Positions 36,401-48,400 of a stretch of DNA of 64,000 bases are shown piece by piece; the first letter of the stretch is position 1; each line of letters begins with the position of its first letter. The stretch is from Paragorgia papillata (Eukaryota > Cnidaria > Anthozoa > Scleralcyonacea > Coralliidae), in contig JAWNZC010000345.1 of NCBI GenBank assembly GCA_035771165.1, positions 833,001 through 897,000 on the forward strand, written 5' to 3'. The notes below the pieces were generated by a model. It saw only the letters and a list, made by a program, of their open reading frames with translations. It did no database searches and had not been told where the DNA came from. Position numbers and translations under genes: made by a program.

Positions 36401-39400
36401 AACACCAACGTAGTATAGTGTGCATGACTCCAAAGAAATCCCATTCATTCCAATGTGTTTTTAAAAAACCATAAATTTTAGTATATAAATTCAAAATTAC
36501 GGCTGGCAACCCCCCTCCCGTTCAAAGTATATACTATCCGATACGATCTGGCATGCTTGCCTGCTTGTAACAAAAAATGCCATCAACGGTGTTTTTGAGA
36601 CACTTTTATCGAGGTTGGCGTTAATGAGGTAATACGGGCAACATTTTTCTTCAACTTTCAATGCAACTTTGTTGCGTTGCAAGTTGAAAAGCGTTGTTGC
36701 ACGTATTATCACCCACCTTAAACATTGCCACGCAACAATGATTTTGTTGATTACTTCACCTTTACTTTAATTTAAAACTAAAGGCTGTGTGCAAGGTGTT
36801 GGTTTACAATATGGAGGACGGACAAATTCCACATTTGTAGGCTAAAATATTCAACTAAGTACACTATATGCCGCTCAAAATTTATCTGACAGAACGATTT
36901 TGTCCCTAATTCAAACTTGACGCTTGCAAATACTTCAGCAATGAAGCAGAAATTTAGAAAAAACAACGATAATCTCGTTAATTTGTGATTTTTGGCGTAA
37001 CAAATCACCGACGCTTACCGAAATCATGCTTGTAAAATTTAAGGAAATATATTTTCATGGCAGAATTTTTGTTTACAGCAATGACAAAATAACATACTTT
37101 CAATAACTAACGATTTTTTCGTTCACATTGCATTCTAGCGAGTGTAAATATATGTATTCAACCAAAAACCATTTGTCCAACACAAGAGGTGGAGGAGCGC
37201 AAATCAATAATTATTCCTTGATACGTAGATAAGATAGTACAAATCAGCCTTCTTACCCATGACAATATACAAAGCTAACCGGTTCTTCTTTTTTTAACCA
37301 GTTAATTTTCGATCCTAAGAGTGTACAATGCGTTAAATCATCGTAAACTACGTTTGTCCAAACTACTTTGCTAGTATCTTGTTTACGCACGGTTAGGCAC
37401 GCTGACGCACACTTCCACATTCCAATGACCGTGCGTAAAATACCACTAGGCACGGTCTTGACATGTTTTAATTTCCTCTTAAGCAATCTCAAGGTCTGTA
37501 TACACGGTCCGGTATTATAACCCATCAATTAGGCACGGCTTAGGCACGGTTTAGGCACGGCTTAGGCACGGTTTAGGCACGGTTTAGGCACGGTTTAGGC
37601 ACGGTTTAGGCACGGTTTAGGCACGGTAAGGGTTTAGCTATATGCGCGTGAGGCGTTTATGATATCAGTAGAATCATTCAATTACGTGTTTCTAACTACT
37701 GTATATGACCGAAATGCTTTATTTTCGCACGCTAACTTGACATTTATTGTAAAACGTATACTTATATTTAAAAACCATAACCAAAAATTTATCTATCTAT
37801 CTTCCTGTTCACCTAACCCCTTTAAAAGAGGATTACAAGGTGGGATTAGAGCTATTCGTGAACGTATAGCTAGATTTTAGAATGCGCGTTGATTTCCATG
37901 TGGGTTATATAATGGGGGATTAATGGCGTCCGTGTACTCCTTTCTTTAAGTAAAGGATACCATTATGTATTTTGACACAATTCACGCAGTCCCCCCCCCC
38001 CCCCCAAATGTTACCGTAAAATTGTAAAAAAGAGACTTGTTTATTCACGCTATTGTCGTCCGTAGAGTTTTGGCACGCCGTGCCTAATGCTTGGCACGGC
38101 GTGCCTAATACTTAGGCACGCCGTGCCTAGTGTTTAGGCACGGTGTAAAACGCCATATATCAAAAGCTACTGTAGGTCCTTGTGTCTGCAGCGTGATTTG
38201 TAGCGTGAAGGTAATGCGGAAAACTAGTAGCAGTGAAACAAGGAGACTTATAGGGAGGCCGAAAGGAAAAAGAAAGAAAAAATCAGCGCTGTGAGTTTAA
38301 AATATTATCGGGAGAATAAAGAAAGCATCAATCGTAAGCGACGTGAAAAACGAAAGAAAGCTAAGAAATTAAAAGCCGCTGAACTGGAAGAAGTTCGTGA
38401 ACAATCCGTACCTTCTGGGTTGTAAACTAGCTATTTGCTGTCTTAGAGTAGTAATTTTCCCGCAATATAAACAAATTTGTTTTGCTTTTTGAGTATTTGA
38501 AAAGAATAGTGCTGCGCAGATACAGTAGATGTAAGGTACGTGTTACTGATTCGTAAAGATTCAATAGTACAAAACAATATTGCGTGCAAACCTTGCCTAC
38601 GAAAGAAATAACGTCATCCACAGCACGTTCAAACATATGCCTAATATTGACAATTGGAAGGAACTAGTATTTTAATTTAATTACCAATTTCATCAATTCG
38701 ACACGCTATTAAAGTATGAACGCCACACAAACACATTCTGAAAAGAATATATACAGTCATAATTGCATTGCATGATGTCAACTGGTTAAAAAGATCGATC
38801 TAGAATATAATCGAAGACTGTAGAGAAGACACAATCTGCATGCAAACAAAGAAAGACTAAGACTGCGTTCACACTATACCCGCGTACGCAATCGTTATCT
38901 ATCAAAAAGAAAGTTTTTTTGCAAAAACGTTCAGGTAATGTTTCAACGATGCTGATTAAGCAGTCGTTTCCGTTTCGGTTTCATATCGTACGCGGTTGGC
39001 GTTACGGATTCAAATCATTCCGGTTATTGTGTGAACGCATGGCCTTCGACGACTTCGTTAAGAATACGGCAGCGTTCACATACGTCTTTGGACTATATGC
39101 AAAAGATATACAAACCTACTTTGGACTAAATTCATAAGGAAATCGATACTGTATTATTTTGTTTTGTTTTGTTAATGCTTTCGTATATTGGAACTGAATA
39201 TTCGGTTCACATTCCGTCGTACTCATAAAAAATACGCATAACGAAAATAGACGCACTCTACTCAAACGAGATAAAAAATAAAATTCGGTACAAGCGTTTC
39301 AACGCGCACTAAAAAAAAACATCAACTCATTTTACTCGTGTTGATAATTACTGTGCCAAGTAGGCACGGTCGGCAAATGTTCACCGGATAATATTCATTA

Positions 39401-42400
39401 GCCGACCGTGTATCGCATCATTTCAATGCCGGGACCACAGTGGTGTTAGGCACGGTCCACTTAATTAGCAGCGTGCCTAATTAGTGTGTGCACGGCATCT
39501 AAGCACGACGTGCCTTACGCACGGTTAGGCACGGTAGAGCGTGCCTGTTACGGCTTTGGGTATCAACATCGTGCACACAGCCTAAACTTCATACACACTA
39601 TACCTCAATATTGTTGGCTTTCTTTGTTGGGTAGCTATTAGAAAACGAAAGACAGAAAAAAATGAAGCAAATGCTAGAAAATAGAAATTAAAGGGTATTG
39701 CAATAAAAATTAAGTTTGTCTCATTGGAAAGAACTCGCCAAAAGGTATAAGAAGACCTTTTGTAATTTTTCTGTATCTTTCTTGTGTTTTGAAATATTTC
39801 GACGAAAGACAGCGTGCTGTCCGCCATCTTGTTGTAATATTGGGTCTAATTAACTAGGAAATTGGTAACAAGCAGGGTAAACCTGATGAAACTACTCCGT
39901 GGGTGCCCAAATTTCTACGGAAGGCTTTTTAAATGTTGTGGGTCAATTTAAAATGCAAATAGCGCAACAAAAAAACGAGTTTCTAGCTCATAATGTCATA
40001 AGGTTGGCAAGATAAAAATTTCACTTTACCCTGCTTGTGTCGTCACATGCATAATTTTGCATATCGAAAATAATTCCAAGATGGCGGACAGCACGCTGAG
40101 TTTGGTCGAAATATTTCCAAAACCAAAACAGATACGGAAAAATTGTAAAAGGTCTTCTTATACCATTTGACGAGTTCTTTCAAATGAGATAAACTTAATT
40201 TTTATTGCCACTACCCTTTAAGTCAATAATATTCAGCAAGTTCGTCTTACCTAAAGGTGACGGAGATGTTGAGGAACTCTGCTTCGGCACAGCTTCAGTT
40301 TTTCGACTAATAACATCATTAAAAGAAATCAACTTTAACTTATCCTCATAAAACTGTGATCTAAACAAAACAAAGGAAAAACAACTGCTCTTGGTATTGG
40401 TCACAAAAAAAAACATTGCCAAAGACTTCAAAAGGGAAATTCGCGATTTACAAACTTATGTACCAACAGATTGTGTTGCACCCTCGTACACCATACAAAA
40501 CTAGTGCGAAAAACGTGCACAAAACCCCCGATACAGCAAATACTAAACTATAGCGGCGTAGTAACTTTTCTTTAACGGAGACAACTCTTCTACGTGCTAG
40601 TTAACTAAAGCAATACAACTTACTCTTCAGGCTTGACAGACGTTTTTGAAGCCACTACATGAAAAAAAAGTTAATGAATACTTAGAAAAACAGTTATAAA
40701 AATTAACCAACTAGGGTCCTCACTCTTTACAAAACATAAAATTCAAAAACCTTGTAGAAAAAATTGTATTGTGAAAATGCGCAAAAAGATATAAAGTCTG
40801 TTTTATTATGCTGAAAATTGGGTTGAAAATCCACGTAACACTAATTGACCAATAGTTAAACTATCGCCAGCGAGCTGAGCACCGCACTTCTTTGTTCGGA
40901 ATTACTTATTTTCGCATGCTATGGATACATGACAAACTCAAAGATATTACCTGAAACAGCATTATTAAACATTTTACTGTACATTATTGCCTTTGGCAAC
41001 TTATAATTTTACTCTGTTTAGCGGCAGACGATTTTACTCTAACGCCAGACGAAATGGAAGTTCCTGAAAATCCGCCCAGTAAAGTGTTAACACTCACGTT
41101 TTCCATATTCTCTATACAAAGGATGCCCCGTTCTTTTACACCACTCGCTTTTTCCATATTCTGTATGCAGAGGGTGTCCTGTTCTCCTACACCAGCCAAT
41201 AGGATACATGTCTGGACAATCACATTCCACAAACTGAAATCTCGATTGTCCATCAAAAAATAATTGAAGTACTCTGCCCATTACGTTTGTGATGGTCGCT
41301 ACGCGAATAATACTGCGTTCTTCCAGGTCGACTGCTTCTAGTTTTAATCCAGCTTTGAACTTGTGGGACTTTGTCTTCTGTTGGTTTTAAATTTTAATGA
41401 AGGAGATTGATAGTGCACATTTTGTATAGTATAGTATAGTATAGTATAGTATGGTATGGTATGGTATGGTATGGTATAGTATGGTATAGTATAGTATAGT
41501 ATAGTATAGTATAGTATAGTATAGTATAGTGTATAGTGTATAGTGTATAGTGTATAGTGTATAGTGTATAGTGTATAGTGTATAGTGTATAGTGTATAGG
41601 GTAGAGGGTAGAGGGTAGAGTTGTAGAGTTGTAGAGCTGTAGAGCTGTAGAGCTGTAGAGTTGTAGAGTTGTAGAGTTGTAGAGTTGTAGAGTTGTAGAG
41701 TTGTAGAGTTGTAGAGTTGTAGAGTTGTAGAGCTGTAGAGTTGTAGAGTTGTAGAGTTGTAGAGTTGTAGAGTTGTAGAGTTGTAGAGTTATAGAGTATA
41801 GAGTATAGAGTATAGAGTATATAGTATATAGTATATAGTATATAGAATATACTATATAGTATAGTATAGTATAGTATAGTATAGTATAGTATAGTATAGT
41901 ATAGTATATAGTATAGTATAGTATAGTATAGTATAGTATAGTATAGTATAGTATAGTATAGTATAGTATAGTATAGTATAGTATAGTATAGTATAGTATA
42001 GTATAGTATAGTATAGTATAGTATAGTATAGTATAGTATAGTATAGTATAGTATAGTATAGTATAGTATAGTATAGTATAGTATAGTATAGTATAGTAAT
42101 TAGTATAGTATAGTATAGTATATAGTATAGTACAGTACATCAGAGTAGAATAGAGTATATTTAGAGTATATTAGAGCGAAGTGGAGTAGAGTGGAGTGGA
42201 GTGGAGTGGAGTGGAGTGGAGAAGAGCTATAACATATAGCCTCTTACCTTGAAAAGGTTTGGTGGGGCATAAGTTGCATGACAGTAAGCCATGTATTTCT
42301 CCCAAGAAAAAGTCTTCTTTGTATAATCTACAAACAAAAACACACCAAGAGTTGCAGTACACATCCAGTACAGTTGAAAAAGGTTTCGATGTTTTCCTGG

Positions 42401-45400
42401 CTATCAATTCAACTTACTAGATGGGACAGTTAACTCAATTCCATTCTTGTGGCTCCAACCAGCTGGAAAAATTCCATTAGAATCACTATGGCAACAAAAT
42501 GTAACACTTGGTAATTCTTGGATGTAGTCGGTGGCAACCAAGAAGTAGTAAGGTCCAAGGCTCTTGACAACAGTAGCTGGACATATCACAGATGGTTTGG
42601 CAGGATGGATAACTTCTAACTTCATGCCAACCTTAAAACCATGGACCCTTGGTTGGAGATGTTCCTGAATGAAATTTTAATTCATTAAACATTTAACTCT
42701 TTTGGGGGAGCTTCCAAATCTCTAGCCTGCGTCGCAGCCGGACGTGTTTTGAAATTGAAACCCGATATAGTCCGTCTGCGGACCAGCGACCAAATTCGTG
42801 TTCTGACTCCCTGCGAGTTTGCAAGGTTTTTTATAATCGCTTGTAATTGGCGCTTGTCGTCAGTTGTTGTTATACGGCGCTACGTGATTGGTCAAGCGAC
42901 ATGTAATGTATATTTTAAAAGGATTAAAAAAGATTCACGAGAGATTTTTAATGGGAGCTGGACGTGGACAATTTGATGTCATTTGAAGCTGAAAAGTCTC
43001 GCGTTTAATTTAAGGCGTACGAGTTGTTTCATCTGTCGTAATTGTATTCAGAAGCTGAAGAAAACGAAGAGCATTGCTAATCCAAACGTGCAGGCGTCCA
43101 GAACACGAATTTGGTCGCTGGTCCGCAGACGGACTATATCGGGTTACAATTTCAAAACACGTCCAGCTGCGACGCAGGCTACCAAATCTCAAGTCTTTAT
43201 GTATTTTACTCAGATGGCTAATGCCAAATTATTTTACTCATCACATGGAACTGATTTACCAACAAAACTTAATCAAATACATTAACAATATACACTTAAA
43301 TTGTCTTTTGCTGTACGAGCTGTCATTAAGTTGTTAAAACTGATCTATCAGCTCTTGTTAGTAGCCATGCAGACCTTTTAAGGTGGCTCCATACAGTTTC
43401 TAGAAAAATGGAAAATACAAGTTTGAGAGTCCAAAAGAAGTGATTAAACAATTTGGAAAAAGAATAAAACTAAATATTATGCATAGTTACACAGTCTGAC
43501 AATGGAAAACTGTTACCAAATAAATAGCAACAGTTGTTGCTATGGCAACAATGACGTTTCAAAATGGCTCCCAATTACCCTTCACTAATTTAATTCAAAA
43601 AAAACTTTGGTGACCCCCAATTTTTTTTCATTAAAACTTTCCTTGAAGTATGAGTAATCAATAGCACGATTTAAAAAAAATTCTGTAGAGTGAAATTTTT
43701 TAAAAATTAACAAACATGATTTTTACGGGGAAAAAATTATTCGTTCTACAGAATTTTTTTTAAATCGGCCTGTTGATTACTCATACTTCAAGAAAAGTTC
43801 TAATGAAAAAAAAATTGGGGGTCACCAAAGTTGTTTTTCTAATTAAATTAGTTTGAAGGGTAATTGGCAGTCATTTTGAAACGTCATTGTTGCCATAGCA
43901 ACAACTGTTGCTATTTATTTGTTAACAAATTTTGATTGTCAGACTGTTTAATTATGCATAACATTTAGTTTTATTCTTTTCCTGAATTGTTTATGCATGC
44001 GTTTGGACTCTCAAACTTTCCATTTTTCTAGAAACTGTATGGAGCCACCTTAAAAGAATTGAGCCACTAGAACTCAGATGGTATACCAAAAATAATGGTT
44101 TACAAGATTTACACCTGGAAACAATCAGTCAAATTGTACTTGTTTGAACTAATTATACAGCAAAAACAAAAGATTCCTTTGTCTTAAACAGCTACCTTTC
44201 GAAACAACTCTCTTGGAGCTGCAAGTGCTCCAGTTAGTGTCTGGGTGAGAAATGTTCTCCATTCTTCCAAAGTACAACTTATACCTGTAAGAAAAACCCA
44301 AAACACCTAGAGTGTTTGACTTTCATAAATTAATAGTCTTAACATTCTGATATTACTATCAATTTAAAGCTCTATTATTTTTGCTGTAATTACCATTTGG
44401 TGGTTGAAGAGGGAAACCATTCTGGGCACACCAACCAATAGGATGAAGCTCCTCAGCTTGAAAATTGCACCAGACATCGTGTGAGCTATCTCTGCCATAA
44501 CCATCATACCTGAAGCGCAACCGATGACCAACAACCTGCACAACAGTAGCCACGCAGAATGACTGAGGATTATGTTTGTCAATGGCTTCCAGTTTCATGC
44601 CTGGATTTACACCAGGAACATCAATGGTGTTCTAGAAATGTCGATTGAAAAACAGAATGCACAATAGCTACATATGTACATGTAATAGAAGACAAATGGT
44701 ATTAACCATTACAGGTCCAAATAATGTACATGTACTATTATAAGTAGAAATCTTCCACTGTTGACAGTACTACTGTACTAGATTGTACTCTAGCTAATAC
44801 TCTACCATATTCTACCATACTGTACCATATAAGTCTAGCTACCATACTCCAATGTACTGCACTTTACTGCACTGTAGTCTGCACTGCACTGCACTGTACT
44901 GTACTGTACTGCACTATACTCCATTGTAATGTACTCCACTATACTGTACTTCACTGTACTGTACTTCACTGTACTGTACTACTGCACTATACTCCATTGT
45001 ACACTATACTGTACTTCACTGTACTCCACTCTACTGTCTACTGTACTGTATCTACTACTGTATACAGATGTACTGTATACTTGTCTTATCAATCAATTAG
45101 TCTGTCTGTCTCAAGTTAGTATAACAACTAAAATTGAGTTTTTGTGAATAATAATCTAACTATGAACAAAATATTACTGGGTTACTCAATCCAATTAATT
45201 ACTCATCATCTACACTTGTACTTAGTACCTAATGCCTACTGTACAAAACAAACTTACATGTCTAAAGTAAAACATAGGTGCCATTTTGTTTTGACAACTT
45301 CTTAAATAATTATCCCAATTTATTTGAACTGGTTTCCCATCAATAGTTGTTGCAACTCCTAAGATTTAATAGGCACAATAATGATTAACTTACAAACACT

Positions 45401-48400
45401 TACTGTATTAATTATTCTCTTACAGCAACTATGAACATACTGTAGTAATTATTTATTTAATATAATATATATATATATATATATTTATTATATGGCTTTG
45501 TAATATCCTGAGTTCTGATTGGTCAACGCATGGTCCGTAACAATGCGTATCCAGACCACAGTCCGTCTTTTTCTGTATCCGGACCGCTGTCCCGGATGTT
45601 GATTTTGCTCGTGTGAATTTCTAAGGTTTTCACCCTACAATAATTTATATCGAATAGCCATATAATAAACGCTTTATTAACCTGGGTCTGATATTTTCCC
45701 GTACAGACCTCGTTCTCGGTTAATAATCTCTTAATAATACATAATTTGTGAATGTGGATGGGTACTCTATAATACATAGACAGATAAATAAATAAATGAC
45801 TGAATAAGTGAATGAATGTTTAATAAATAAATAAATAAATAAATAAATAAATACTGTAAATGAATGAATATATATATATATATATATACCGGTATATATA
45901 TTTAAGAAATAGAAAATGGCCACCCGTGTTTACATTGCAAACACGAGAGTGAGTTGGGAGAATTCGAAAGTTTATGTGAACCCGAGCCGTAGGTGAGGGT
46001 TTACATAAGTACTTTCAAATTCTCCCAACTCACTCAAGTGTTTGCATCAGGTTATATAAACACAGGGCATCCATTTTCTATTTCGTTTATGAAATAAAGC
46101 TAAAAAATCTGCTGTGACATCACAACCGTGTTTACATAGCCTGATATAACCGTGTTTACATAGCCTGATATAAACACGGTAATTGACCAATCACAGCATG
46201 CGTAAGACGCAACCTATTTTATAAATAGATATATATATATATTAGGTGTTAGACGAACGATACTGGTCAAGCATAATGCTTCTTTACTTTTATTCACCCG
46301 AGTTCACTGTCCCATAATAATTGTTCTAATTCTAAATATATATATATATATATATTCATTCATTCATTCATTTATTAAACATTCATTCACTTATTCAGTC
46401 ATTTATGTATTAATCTGTCTGTCTATTTATTATAGAATACCCATCCACATTCACAATTTAAACCATCAGCTTTTTTTTAAGAGTTTTTAGGGAATTCCTG
46501 GCTTGTATTTGTATCTCTTAAGACACATTTAAAAGTGAATGGGTATTCTAGCTATATTATAATTGCTCTCAAATCATGTTAAATGTAATTGATACAGTGT
46601 ATATAATATGATACAGTATAATATAGTCTCACCTGTTGTACTAACTTTAATCTCAGTTGAACCTACTTTCTATAAAATATCAGATTTAAACAAATGATTA
46701 AAACTGATTGTGCAGAACAAGAAACAATAGAACCTAAAAATATTTATAAATACATGTAGAAAACAATTTAAATAGAGAATAATACATTACATGAATGTGA
46801 GGAATTATGACATTTATTTCGAGTGTTGACCAGGATATCTCACGAGTGAGCAAAGCAAACAAGAAATAAATGTCATATTTCCAAGCATTCATTTTATTGT
46901 TGTTTATTACAGTGTATATAAAAAATAGTCCTATTACCCTACAAAAATAGAGCAGTAAACTCTAATATGTTTCACGATAATCGACACATGCGAGATTATC
47001 ATAAATAATCACACATGTGAGATTATCGTTTTTATTAGTGGTGGAAACATCAATAAAATAGAGAATAATACATGGATGTGCGGAAATATGAAATTTATTT
47101 TGAGTGTTGACCAGGATATCTCACGAGTGATATATCCTGTTCAACACAAGAAATAAATTTCATATTTCCAAGCATCCATGTATTGTTCTGTTTATTATAT
47201 AAAAAAATTGTCCTATTGCCTTGCAAAAATTGCATTAAACTATAATGCTGATTCAGCGATAATCATCACATGTGCGATTATCATAATTGCACATGTGAGA
47301 TTATCATTTTTATTAGGGCGGAAAAATCAATAAAACACTCTATTTTATATAATAAAACACACCATTTTATATAATAAATAATTATGATATTACTGACCTT
47401 TCCAGTGTTTGACAACTTGGCACATTCATTAGAACAAAATCTTTGTAATAATTGTGCCACAGAATTAGGAATTCTTCTCATCAGTCTACCACAATTTTCA
47501 CAATTGTATGTTTCATTATCTAATGGCATGCCTGAGTTTTGAAATGGCTTTTTCTGATCACAAATATTACTTTGATCTTGATTGATAAAGGAGTGTAAAG
47601 TTGCTGGATCTAGAATGTCCATACTGTCAGAGCCAGAATATTTCTACAATAAAAACAATGGTTTGAAGCTACAGTACTAAACAGTAAATAAAGATCCAAG
47701 ATTACATGTACACGTAGGTAGGCAAGTCTACAGTAGCCTCAGTCTATAAATAAATTTAACTGTAGTTATATAAATAACTACAGTTAAATTACAATAAGTT
47801 GTATAAATACATCTGACAGTTTATTCACCCACTCCTGCTTGAGCCAAATTGCAGCCACATGAATCCTTTATTGTAATTACTTCATCTTAACACCAACCAA
47901 TTTTTCTCATCAAAGGGAGAACCCTCAAACATCTTATAAATGCTATTCTGGCTTAAATAATGTTTTTATCACAAAATTTTATGTCATGAAAATCTTTCTT
48001 TGACTACAAAAACAAATTATAATACTCCAAGTGCTTAATAACCTACAGAAAAACAAACCCAATTTTGCTTTATATTATTTTACATTTCTCAAATATTTGT
48101 AATAAGATTTTTGTAATATAAAATCATAGTGCAGCCCAGTACAGTGGTGGATCTAGGGGGGGTGGATTGGGTGGCTAGCCACCCCCCGCTTTGGAATAGA
48201 ACAAAGCTAAATACTGAATATTGATGTGCCTTCGTTGAGAGCTGGTCTGCAGTTTACCTCATCGCTGCAAGAAAGCAAACATGGTGGCATGAAACGTAAC
48301 ATGTAAATTAGCTTTGTTTAGCATAATCAGCTATTAATCCAACAATGAAACGACATCGACAGAACACTTTGGACGCTTTTGTTAGGATAGACGCACCTGA

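Noticed and set aside
41394..42140. 248-codon Tyr/Leu-rich frame
   Set aside because: It is a translation of TATAG-type pentamer arrays.
42749..43337. Overlapping frames of 60-100 codons
   Set aside because: They lie in an inverted-repeat element and look like nothing conserved; they are not the missing MBT exons.
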